Both the position numbers and the translations under genes were made by a program. 64,000 nt of DNA from Streptomyces sp. ATexAB-D23 (lineage in GTDB: Bacteria; Actinomycetota; Actinomycetes; Streptomycetales; Streptomycetaceae), in the NCBI RefSeq assembly GCF_000373645.1, contig NZ_KB892004.1:147967-211966 (forward strand), given 5' to 3'. Below, piece after piece: positions 36,167-43,475 of this stretch. Position 1 is the stretch's first letter; each line of letters begins with the position of its first letter. The notes beneath the pieces were generated by a model. That model saw only the letters and a list, made by a program, of their open reading frames with translations, was not told where the DNA came from and did not search any database.

Positions 36167-36173
36167 CGGACAC

Positions 36174-36204
36174 GCGGGGCCGGGTCACGCGGACCCGGCC
36201 CCGC
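36174..36204 (+). terminator. Intra-operon hairpin after the binding-protein gene
   Basis: GCGGGGCCGGGTC at 36174-36186 and GACCCGGCCCCGC at 36192-36204 form a perfect 13-base stem with a five-base loop, eight bases after the binding-protein stop. Such a hairpin between binding protein and permeases often makes the binding protein the most abundant product, by partial termination or by protecting the upstream mRNA. Confidence 0.75.
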
Positions 36205-36259
36205 ATCCGAACCCCGTGCGCGTACCGCGCTCGACGTTCACCGGCACCGAGGAGACACC

Positions 36260-37219
36260 ATGTCGGCCCCTACCCTGTCCCCCCGCAAGGCGACCAGGCC
36301 TCGCCCAGGACATACAGGCCCCGCACGCCGGGACTCCGCCCGCGAGGAGTTCCTGCGCGCCGTGCGCCGCAACATCTCAGCCCACGGCTTCCTCATCGGA
36401 GCGGTGCTCTGCTTCTCGCTCTTCTCCTGGTATCCGATGGTCCGGGAATTCATCCTGGCCTTCCAGAAGAACGAGGACGGCAAAACCACCTGGGCCGGCT
36501 GGTCCAACCTGACGTACGTCTTCAACGACCCGGCGTTCTGGCAGGCCTGGCGCAACACCCTCCTGTTCACCGTCCTCGCCCTGCTGCTCGGCTTCCTCGT
36601 CCCGTTCGTCATCGCCGTGGTGCTCAACGAGTTCCGGCACGGACAGGGCTACCTGCGGCTCCTGGTCTACCTCCCCGTGATGCTGCCGCCGGTCGCCTCG
36701 GTCCTGCTCTTCAAGTACTTCTACGACCCCGGCTACGGCCTCTTCAACCGCATCCTGGCCATCTTCCACCTGCCCGAACAGCAATGGCTCCAGGACACCA
36801 CCACCTCGATGCTCTCCGTCGTCATCGCGGCGACCTGGATGAACATGGGCGGCGCGACGCTCATCTACCTCGCCGCGCTCCAGGGCATCCCGGGCGAGCT
36901 GTACGAGGCGGCCGAACTCGACGGCGCGGGACTGCTGCGCAAGATCTGGCACGTCACCATCCCGCAGACCCGCCTCATCCTCTCGCTGCTGCTGCTCATG
37001 CAGATCATCGCGACGATGCAGGTCTTCACCGAACCCTTCCTGCTCACCAACGGCGCCGGCCCCGAGGGCTCCACCATCACCGTCGTCTACCTCATCTACC
37101 AGTACGCCTTCAACTTCAACAACTACGGCAGCGCGGCGGCACTCGGCCTCGTCCTGCTCGTCGTCCTCGCGGGCTTCTCCGCGGTGTACGTACGACTGAG
37201 CCGCAGCAGCGAAGACTAG
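36260..37219 (+). CDS. Sugar ABC importer permease (first subunit)
   Basis: A 319-residue inner-membrane protein with six core transmembrane segments after a basic cytosolic N terminus of about 40 residues. The EAA loop that docks the ATPase reads EAAELDGAGLLRKIWHVTIPQTR (written here in part; about residues 214-236). NTLLFTVLALLLGFLVPFVIA and YLPVMLPPVASVLLFKYFYDP fit the MalF/UgpA-type subunit. ATG 36260 has GAGGAG upstream. It is followed after 14 bases by the second permease, so the two form one transcript and one heterodimer. Confidence 0.93.
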   Translation: MSAPTLSPRKATRPRPGHTGPARRDSAREEFLRAVRRNISAHGFLIGAVLCFSLFSWYPMVREFILAFQKNEDGKTTWAGWSNLTYVFNDPAFWQAWRNTLLFTVLALLLGFLVPFVIAVVLNEFRHGQGYLRLLVYLPVMLPPVASVLLFKYFYDPGYGLFNRILAIFHLPEQQWLQDTTTSMLSVVIAATWMNMGGATLIYLAALQGIPGELYEAAELDGAGLLRKIWHVTIPQTRLILSLLLLMQIIATMQVFTEPFLLTNGAGPEGSTITVVYLIYQYAFNFNNYGSAAALGLVLLVVLAGFSAVYVRLSRSSED

Positions 37220-37233
37220 GACGGGAGCACACC

Positions 37234-38193
37234 ATGGCATCGAACACGTTGGTCTCCCGGCGCGGGAGCACCGCACGCAAGTCGGCCCGGCGCGGGAACG
37301 AGGGCGCCGCCGACCGCAGCCGGCAGCGCACCCTGATCTCACCGGCCCAGCTCGGCAGACGCCGCGGCAAGGTCTTCTACTGGGTCGTCTTCGCCCTGGT
37401 GATGGTCCTGTTCACGGTGGTCTTCCTCGGCCCCCTGTACTGGATGGTCACCGGCGGCCTCAAGACCACCCAGGAAGTGGTGCAGAGCCCGCCCACCGCC
37501 TTCCCCAGCTCCATCCACACCGAGAACTACAAGCAGGCCTGGACCGTGATGGACCTGTCCAGGCTGCTCTTCAACACCCTGTACTACGCCTTCGGAGCGC
37601 TCGCCTTCCAGCTGATCTTCGACGTCGCGGCCGCCTACTCGCTCTCCAAGCTGCGGCCGGTGTTCGGCAAGGTCATCCTCGGCATGATGCTGGCCACCCT
37701 GATGATCCCCGCCACCGTGCTCGTCGTCCCGCAGTACCTCACGGTCCTGGACGTGCCCGTCTTCCAGCGGAACCTCGTCAACTCGCCCTGGGCGATCTGG
37801 CTGCCGTCGGTCACCAACGCCTTCAACATCTTCCTGCTGAAGCGGTTCTTCGACTCCATCCCCGGCGAACTGCTCGACGCCGCCGCCATGGACGGCGCCT
37901 CACCCCTGCGCACCCTGCGCTCGATCGTCCTGCCCATCTCCCGGCCGATCCTCGGAGTCGTGTCCATCTTCGCCGTCGTCGGCGTGTGGAAGGACTTCCT
38001 CTGGCCGATGCTCACCCTGCCCGACCCGAACAAGCAGACGCTCAACGTGGGCATCTACTCACTGGCCAGCGGTGTACCGGAGAACGTCCTCATCGCCGCA
38101 CTCACCATCGCCTCGATCCCCACGCTGCTCATCTTCCTGATCTTCCAGCGCAACATCATGAGCGGTCTGACCGCGGGCGGCCTCAAGGGCTGA
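37234..38193 (+). CDS. Sugar ABC importer permease (second subunit)
   Basis: A 319-residue MalG-type permease. A basic N terminus of about 45 residues precedes six transmembrane segments, starting VFYWVVFALVMVLFTVVFLGPLYWMV. The EAA motif is present as LLDAAAMDGASPLRTLRSIVLP, and the C terminus ends FQRNIMSGLTAGGLKG, the common end of this subunit. ATG 37234 follows GGGAG by eight bases. It pairs with the gene just upstream; two hairpins separate it from the GH13 gene downstream. Confidence 0.93.
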   Translation: MASNTLVSRRGSTARKSARRGNEGAADRSRQRTLISPAQLGRRRGKVFYWVVFALVMVLFTVVFLGPLYWMVTGGLKTTQEVVQSPPTAFPSSIHTENYKQAWTVMDLSRLLFNTLYYAFGALAFQLIFDVAAAYSLSKLRPVFGKVILGMMLATLMIPATVLVVPQYLTVLDVPVFQRNLVNSPWAIWLPSVTNAFNIFLLKRFFDSIPGELLDAAAMDGASPLRTLRSIVLPISRPILGVVSIFAVVGVWKDFLWPMLTLPDPNKQTLNVGIYSLASGVPENVLIAALTIASIPTLLIFLIFQRNIMSGLTAGGLKG

Positions 38194-38201
38194 CTCCCGC
38201 C

Positions 38202-38290
38202 CCGGGGGGCACGCCCCCGGACCGCCACCCCCTCAGCACTCCGCCGCCGGCCCTTCCATCCTGCCCCGCTTGCCGGGCCGGCGGCGGAGT
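38202..38290 (+). terminator. Two hairpins between permease and GH13 genes
   Basis: The first hairpin is CCGGGGG (38202-38208) with CCCCCGG (38214-38220). The second is a 16-base perfect inverted repeat, ACTCCGCCGCCGGCCC at 38238-38253 and its complement at 38275-38290, around a 21-base loop. It ends only a few bases before the AAAGGA ribosome site of the GH13 gene. They may reduce read-through into the alpha-glucosidase gene or control its translation. Confidence 0.65.
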
Positions 38291-38315
38291 ACCACCTGCC
38301 CGAAAGGAACGCCAC

Positions 38316-39941
38316 GTGGCAGCCAACCGTCCGTCCGAGGCCACCGCACACTGGTGGCGCGACGCCGCCATCTACCAGATCTACGTACGCAGCTTCGCCG
38401 ACGGCGACGGCGACGGTACCGGCGATCTGGCGGGGGTACGGGCCAAGCTTCCCTACCTCGTGGAACTGGGCGTGGACGCGCTCTGGTTCACCCCCTGGTA
38501 CCTGTCGCCCCTGGCCGACGGCGGCTACGACGTGGCCGACTACCGCACGATCGACCCCGCCTTCGGCACCCTCGCCGAAGCCGAGAAACTGATCGCCGAG
38601 GCCCGCGAACTGGGCATCCGCACCATCATCGACATCGTGCCCAACCACGTCTCCGACCAGCACGCCTGGTTCCGTGCCGCCCTCGAAGCCGGCTCCGGCA
38701 GCCCCGAACGCGACCTCTTCCACTTCCGCAAGGGCCGCGGCGCGAACGGTGAGATCCCCCCCAACGACTGGGTCTCCGAATTCGGCGGCACCCCCTGGAC
38801 CAGGCTGGAGGACGGCGAGTGGTACCTCCACCTCTTCGCCACCCAGCAGCCCGACCTCAACTGGGCCCACCCCGCTGTCCGCCAGGAGCACGAGGACGTG
38901 CTGCGCTTCTGGTTCGAACGCGGCGTCGCGGGCGTGCGCATCGACTCCGCCGCCCTGCTCGCCAAGGACCCCGCGCTGCCCGACTTCGTCATCGGCACCG
39001 ACCCGCACCCCTTCGTGGACCGGGACGAACTGCACGACATCTACCGCTCCTGGCGCGCCATAGCCGACGAGTACGGCGGGGTCTTCGTCGGCGAGGTCTG
39101 GCTCCCCGACACCGAGCGGTTCGCCCGCTACCTGCGCCCCGACGAACTGCACACCGCCTTCAACTTCAACTTCCTGGCCTGCCCCTGGGAGGCCGGACTG
39201 CTCAGGACCGCCATCGACGACACCCTCGCCGAGCACGCCTCGGTCGGCGCGCCCGCCACCTGGGTGCTGTGCAATCACGACGTGACCCGGACCGTCACCC
39301 GCTACGGCCGCGCGGAGACCGGGTTCGACTTCGCGGCCAAGACCTTCGGCACCCCCACCGACCTGGCGCTCGGCACCCGCCGGGCCCGCGCCGCGGCCCT
39401 CCTCTCGCTGGCCCTGCCCGGCGCGGCCTACCTCTACCAGGGCGAGGAACTCGGGCTGCCGGAGGCCGACATCCCGCTGGACCGCATCCAGGACCCGATG
39501 CACTTCCGCAAGAACGGCACCGACCCGGGCCGGGACGGCTGCCGCGTCCCGCTGCCCTGGGCGGCCGGCGAACCGCACGCCGGATTCGGGGCCACCATGG
39601 ACCCCTGGCTCCCGCAGCCGGACGACTGGTCCGGGTACGCCGCCGACGTCCAGAGCACGGACCCGGACTCGATGCTCAGCCTCTACCGCGAGGCCCTGCG
39701 GCTGCGGCGCACCGAACCCGGCTTCGGGACCGGGGGGGAGCCCGGCATCCAGCGGCTGACCTGGCTGGACGCCGCGCCCGGTGTGCTCGCCTTCGCCCGG
39801 ACCGACGGACTCCTGTGCGTCGTCAATCTGGCCGCCGACGCCGCGGCCCTGCCCCCGCACAGCGCGCTGCTGCTCGCCAGCGGCCCCCTGGACGGGGCGG
39901 GACGCCTCCCGCAGGACACGGCGGTGTGGCTGCGCGCCTGA
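38316..39941 (+). CDS. GH13 alpha-glucosidase
   Basis: A 541-residue cytosolic enzyme with the alpha-amylase-family barrel: WWRDAAIYQIYVRSFADGDGDGTGDL near the start, DIVPNHVSD, then GVRIDSAAL with nucleophile Asp210, VGEVWLP with acid/base Glu260, and LCNHDVTR with Asp322. The layout fits the actinobacterial alpha-glucosidase/oligo-1,6-glucosidase branch. There is no signal peptide, so it works on sugars brought in by the adjacent importer, releasing glucose. GTG 38316 has AAAGGA ten bases upstream. It closes the locus that begins with the secreted GH87 enzyme. Linkage preference (alpha-1,3, 1,4 or 1,6) cannot be read safely. Confidence 0.92.
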   Translation: MAANRPSEATAHWWRDAAIYQIYVRSFADGDGDGTGDLAGVRAKLPYLVELGVDALWFTPWYLSPLADGGYDVADYRTIDPAFGTLAEAEKLIAEARELGIRTIIDIVPNHVSDQHAWFRAALEAGSGSPERDLFHFRKGRGANGEIPPNDWVSEFGGTPWTRLEDGEWYLHLFATQQPDLNWAHPAVRQEHEDVLRFWFERGVAGVRIDSAALLAKDPALPDFVIGTDPHPFVDRDELHDIYRSWRAIADEYGGVFVGEVWLPDTERFARYLRPDELHTAFNFNFLACPWEAGLLRTAIDDTLAEHASVGAPATWVLCNHDVTRTVTRYGRAETGFDFAAKTFGTPTDLALGTRRARAAALLSLALPGAAYLYQGEELGLPEADIPLDRIQDPMHFRKNGTDPGRDGCRVPLPWAAGEPHAGFGATMDPWLPQPDDWSGYAADVQSTDPDSMLSLYREALRLRRTEPGFGTGGEPGIQRLTWLDAAPGVLAFARTDGLLCVVNLAADAAALPPHSALLLASGPLDGAGRLPQDTAVWLRA

Positions 39942-39966
39942 CACCGCCGCGGCCGCACCCCGGCCC

Positions 39967-39992
39967 GGTCGCGGACGCGTGGGAGCGCGACC
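39967..39992 (+). terminator. Hairpin after the GH13 gene
   Basis: GGTCGCG at 39967-39973 pairs with CGCGACC at 39986-39992. The flanking CGGCCC and GGGCCG can extend the stem with a small bulge. It starts 25 bases after the GH13 stop. Confidence 0.55.
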
Positions 39993-40044
39993 GTGGCCGG
40001 GCCGCAGGTTCGCGGCCGGGCCGGGGCTGCGGCACAGTGGGCAT

Positions 40045-40371
40045 ATGGACGCTCCCAACGATCTGAACGCCCTCGCCGCCGAGCACCTGGCCGCCGCCCG
40101 CACCTCCCCGCACGGCCGCAGCGCCCACCTCCTGCTCCACCAGGACCCGCTGCGCCAGACCGTCATCGCGCTGACCTCGGGCTCCGCGCTCGACGAGCAC
40201 AACGCCCCGCCCGCCGCCTCGCTCCAGGTGCTGCGCGGCTCGGTCCGGCTCACCGCCGCGTCCGGCGACGTGGAACTGGCGCCCGGCCGCCTGCACCCGA
40301 TCCCGCAGGAGCGGCACGGGCTGCTCGCCCTGGAGGACGCCGTCGTCCTCCTGACGGCCGTCAACCCCTGA
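40045..40371 (+). CDS. Small cupin-fold protein
   Basis: A 108-residue cytosolic protein with the cupin pattern: VIALTSGSALDEHNAPPAASLQVLRGSVRLTAASGDVELAPGRLHPIPQERHGLLALEDAVVLLTAV (shown in pieces here: a G-x5-H block, then G-x-L/V-x-L, then P-x6-H). Histidines in DEHN and ERHG sit where metal ligands usually lie. Similar proteins are annotated as LuxR-family or cupin proteins of unknown role. The start is ATG 40045 without a strong ribosome site. Confidence 0.7.
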   Translation: MDAPNDLNALAAEHLAAARTSPHGRSAHLLLHQDPLRQTVIALTSGSALDEHNAPPAASLQVLRGSVRLTAASGDVELAPGRLHPIPQERHGLLALEDAVVLLTAVNP

Positions 40372-40436
40372 GAACACCCCGCCCGTGGCCGGTTCTTCGC
40401 GGTGAAGTCCTCCGCGAGGACCCGGCCCGGCCCTTG

Positions 40437-40450
40437 TGGGAGCGCTCTCA
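40437..40450 (+). promoter_or_regulatory. CebR-like operator box
   Basis: TGGGAGCGCTCTCA differs by one base from the palindromic CebR box TGGGAGCGCTCCCA, the binding site of the cellulose-utilisation repressor in Streptomyces. It lies 20-33 bases before the GTG of the GNAT gene at 40470, a place where a bound repressor would block expression. The match could be chance in so GC-rich a genome. Confidence 0.45.
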
Positions 40451-40469
40451 GCATCGGCAGGATGACTCC

Positions 40470-41096
40470 GTGACCCAGCTCCCCGGCCCACGGGCCTACC
40501 ACCCCGGCGACCGCGCCGCCCTCTCGGACATCTGCATACGCACGGCAGCGGGCGGCGACGACGCCCGGCACCTGTACCCCGACCCCGAACTGGTGCCGTC
40601 GATCTTCGCCACGCCCTACGCCGTCCTGGAGCCCGACCTCACCTTCGTCCTCGACGACGGCACCGGCCGCGCGGTCGGATACATCCTCGGCACCGCCGAC
40701 ACACCGCGCTTCGTGAAGCAGTTCCGCGAGCGGTGGCTGCCCCGGGTGGAGGACCGCTACCCGCGCCCCGAAGGCCCGCCGCGCAGCCCCACCGACGAGA
40801 TGACCGCCCTCCTGCACGACCCCGAGCGGATGGTCCTGCCCGAACTCGCCGCCCACCCCGCCCACCTGCACATCGACCTGCTGCCCGACTGGCAGCGCAA
40901 GGGGTACGGCAGAGACCTGATGCGCACCTTCCTCGCGGCCCTGAACACCAGGGGCGTCGCGGGTGTCCATCTGTCCATGCTCACCGCCAACACCCCGGCC
41001 AGGGCCTTCTACGACCGGCTCGGCTTCAGAGAGATCCACGTCCCCGACCCCGGGCCCGTCACCTACCTGGTACGCGGCACGGAGGCGGATCTGTAG
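40470..41096 (+). CDS. GNAT acetyltransferase (long insert type)
   Basis: A 208-residue N-acetyltransferase. The acetyl-CoA motif is DWQRKGYGRDLMRTFLAAL, preceded by HLHIDLLPDW and followed by GVHLSMLTANTPARAFYDRLGFREI. Between the first strands and motif A there is an insert of about 50 residues (FVKQFRERWLPRVEDRYPRPEGPPRSPTDEM) that recalls the acetyltransferase-like domain attached to some O-GlcNAcases. YILGTADT fits the central strand. GTG 40470 was chosen with an AGGA site nine bases upstream. A CebR-like box overlaps its control region, so it might respond to cello-oligosaccharides. Substrate unknown. Confidence 0.85.
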   Translation: MTQLPGPRAYHPGDRAALSDICIRTAAGGDDARHLYPDPELVPSIFATPYAVLEPDLTFVLDDGTGRAVGYILGTADTPRFVKQFRERWLPRVEDRYPRPEGPPRSPTDEMTALLHDPERMVLPELAAHPAHLHIDLLPDWQRKGYGRDLMRTFLAALNTRGVAGVHLSMLTANTPARAFYDRLGFREIHVPDPGPVTYLVRGTEADL

Positions 41097-41195
41097 GACC
41101 TTTCGTCACTCCAGAGGGTGCCGCCGGGATTCGCTGGGCAGGTACTCGTTGACCGCCGCCGCCGGGCGGCGCGTTCCGGCTGGGAGGCGTGTGAC

Positions 41196-42068
41196 GTGAG
41201 GGAACGGACCGGTTGGCAGTTCACCGACGACCGCGGGCAGTTGGCGGCCCGCGAGGAGCGCCCGCAGCGGGTGCTCGCCTACATCCAGGCAGGCGCGACC
41301 CTGTGGGACCACGGGATACGGCCGGCCGGCCTGTTCGGCTCCGGTCACGACGACCCCGCCGCGCCCGACGCGGCGAAGACCGGCTCGCTCCCCCTGGACG
41401 AGATCGCGTACGCCGGGGCGGGCCCCGCCCTGGACGTGGACGCCCTGCTGCGCGGCGCGCCGGACCTCGTGGTCGCCGTCAGCTACGGCGGCGGCCAGGT
41501 CTACGGCCTCGACCCGGAGACCGCCAAACACCTGGAGGGCCACGTCCCGGTCGTCGTCATCGACGTCGGCCAGGCGCGCACCCTCGCCGAGATCGGTGAG
41601 CGCTTCGCCCGACTGGCCCGCTCGCTCGGTGCCGAGGAGCCCGCGGCGGCGACCCGGGAGCTGGACGCCGCCAGGAACCGGCTGCGCGCGCTCAACGCGG
41701 CCGGTGACGGGCCGACGGTCCTGGCCCTGTCACCGGCGGGCCAGGAACAGGCGCACCTGGCCCGCCCCCGCATGTGGCCCGAGCTGCGGGTGCTGAGCGA
41801 ATTGGGCGTCAACCTCGTGGAGCCCGCCGAAGGGCCGGGTGCCAACTGGTCCACGACCGCCTACACCGAGGCCGCCGGCCTGCGCCCCGCCGTCGTCCTC
41901 GCCGACATCCGGTCCAACGCCACGCCGCTGGACGAGCTCCGGTCCAACGCCGGCTGGACGGCCGTCGCGGGCGCGGCCCGGGTGGTGCCGTGGAACCCGG
42001 AACCGGTGTGCAGCGCCCATGCGCACGCCAGGTTCCTGGAGCTCGTGGCCGACGCCTTGGAGAACTGA
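41196..42068 (+). CDS. Periplasmic-binding-protein-like protein without signal peptide
   Basis: A 290-residue protein of the TroA/FepB-type binding-protein fold: RPQRVLAYIQAGATLWDHGIRPAGLFG, APDLVVAVSYGGGQVYGL, LEGHVPVVVIDVGQARTLAEIGERFARLARSLG and ELRVLSELGVNLVEP. Members normally deliver iron-siderophore or cobalamin to an ABC importer from outside the cell, but this one begins VRERTGWQFTDDRGQ with no hydrophobic segment and no lipobox. GTG 41196 follows GGAGG by eight bases, so a missed upstream signal is unlikely. It may be a cytosolic relative or a lost exporter signal. It lies 112 bases upstream of the ketosynthase cluster on the same strand. Confidence 0.75.
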   Translation: MRERTGWQFTDDRGQLAAREERPQRVLAYIQAGATLWDHGIRPAGLFGSGHDDPAAPDAAKTGSLPLDEIAYAGAGPALDVDALLRGAPDLVVAVSYGGGQVYGLDPETAKHLEGHVPVVVIDVGQARTLAEIGERFARLARSLGAEEPAAATRELDAARNRLRALNAAGDGPTVLALSPAGQEQAHLARPRMWPELRVLSELGVNLVEPAEGPGANWSTTAYTEAAGLRPAVVLADIRSNATPLDELRSNAGWTAVAGAARVVPWNPEPVCSAHAHARFLELVADALEN

Positions 42069-42180
42069 GGACACCGGCCACCCGCCGGCGGACACATTCG
42101 GCACGGCTGCCCGCACCCTCGGCGGTGCCTGCCGCGTTGGCCCTTCGGTGGGTCCGAACGAGGCAGGGGAGGTCCGCGGC

Positions 42181-43425
42181 ATGGCGCGGGAGAAGGACAC
42201 GACCGTGGTGACGGGCCTGGGCCTGGTGACGCCCGTGGGCGCCGACGAGGACGCCTTCTGGGCCGGCCTGTGCGCGGGCCGGTCGGTGGCCAGGCGCTGT
42301 GAGGAACTGGCCGGTCTGCCGGCCGACTTCGCCTGCCGGGCCGACGGGACCGACCTGGACGAAGCGGTCGGCGGGCGGGCCGGCTGGCGGATGGCGCGGT
42401 TCGTGAAGCTGGCCCTGGTCGCCGCGCGCCGAGCCGTCGCCGACGCCGGGCTGCGCCCGCCGGGCTGGGACGGCGACCGGGTGGGCGTCGTGCTGGGCGT
42501 CGGCGTCGGCGGCGTCACCGCCCTCGTGGACAACGTCCGCAGGCTCGACAGCGGCGGCCCGCAGGCCGTCTCCCCGCTCCTGGCGCCGATGATGATGCCC
42601 AACGCGGCCGCCGGCGAGATCGCCATCGACCTGGGGGCCCGCGGCCCGAGCCTCGCCCCGGCCACGGCCTGCGCCTCGGGCGCCACCGCCCTCGCCACCG
42701 CCCACGACCTCCTGGCCACCGGCCGGTGCGACATCGTGATCGCGGGCGGCGCCGAATCCGTGCTGACCCCCCTGGTGGTGACGGCCTTCGCGCAGATGGG
42801 CGCGCTGTCCGTACGCACCGCGGACCCGTCTGCCGCGTCCCGGCCGTTCGCCGCCGACCGCGACGGCTTCGTCCTCGGCGAGGGCGCCGCCGTGCTGGTC
42901 CTGGAGCGGTCCGGGCACGCGGCGGCCCGGGGAGGCAGGGCGCGGGCCGTCCTCGCCGGGGCCGGAGCCGCCACGGACGCCCACCACCCCACCGCCCCCG
43001 ACCCCGGCGGCCACGGCGCCCGGCGCGCCGTCGAAGCGGCCCTGGACGGCGCCGGATGGGCCGCACACGAGGTCGACCACATCAACGCCCACGGCACCTC
43101 GACCCCGCTGAACGACGCCATGGAGGCCGGCCTGATCGCCCGCCTCTTCCCCCACCGCCCCTCGGTGACCGCCCCCAAGGGCGTCATCGGCCACACCCTC
43201 GCCGCCGGCGGCGCGATCGAGGCCGCCGCCACCGTGCTGACCCTGGAACACGGCGTCGTCCCGCCCATCGCCAACCTGGAGGCCCCGCCCGCCGAGTGGG
43301 ACATCGACTGCGTGACCAAGCAGCCGCGACACCAGCGGGTGGAGCGGGCCGTCAGCCATTCCTTCGGCTTCGGCGGACACAACGTCGCGCTCGCCTTCGA
43401 ACACATCCGGCACGCCGGCAGGTGA
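42181..43425 (+). CDS. Beta-ketoacyl-ACP synthase (FabF-like), first copy
   Basis: A 414-residue condensing enzyme with all catalytic residues: Cys164 in ATACASGATA, His304 in NAHGTSTPLND and His338 in KGVIGHTLAAGG, plus the closing SHSFGFGGHN. It is therefore an active ketosynthase rather than a chain-length factor. The N terminus is TTVVTGLGLVTPVGADEDAFW. It is a clear paralogue of the ketosynthase at 45878, with shared stretches such as DFAC, DG-DLD, VG-R and RM-R-VK. ATG 42181 is preceded by GGGGAGGTCCGCGGC. It begins the compact ketosynthase/oxidase/ACP cluster; substrate and chain length are unknown. Confidence 0.9.
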   Translation: MAREKDTTVVTGLGLVTPVGADEDAFWAGLCAGRSVARRCEELAGLPADFACRADGTDLDEAVGGRAGWRMARFVKLALVAARRAVADAGLRPPGWDGDRVGVVLGVGVGGVTALVDNVRRLDSGGPQAVSPLLAPMMMPNAAAGEIAIDLGARGPSLAPATACASGATALATAHDLLATGRCDIVIAGGAESVLTPLVVTAFAQMGALSVRTADPSAASRPFAADRDGFVLGEGAAVLVLERSGHAAARGGRARAVLAGAGAATDAHHPTAPDPGGHGARRAVEAALDGAGWAAHEVDHINAHGTSTPLNDAMEAGLIARLFPHRPSVTAPKGVIGHTLAAGGAIEAAATVLTLEHGVVPPIANLEAPPAEWDIDCVTKQPRHQRVERAVSHSFGFGGHNVALAFEHIRHAGR

Positions 43426-43475
43426 ACAACTGCGCGATCACGGTGTCCTGACGGTGCGCCGGTCGTTCCCCGTGT

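Noticed and set aside
38055..41039. Nearly 1000-codon minus-strand open frame across the GH13, cupin and GNAT genes
   Set aside because: Crosses several well-supported plus-strand genes and shows no motif.
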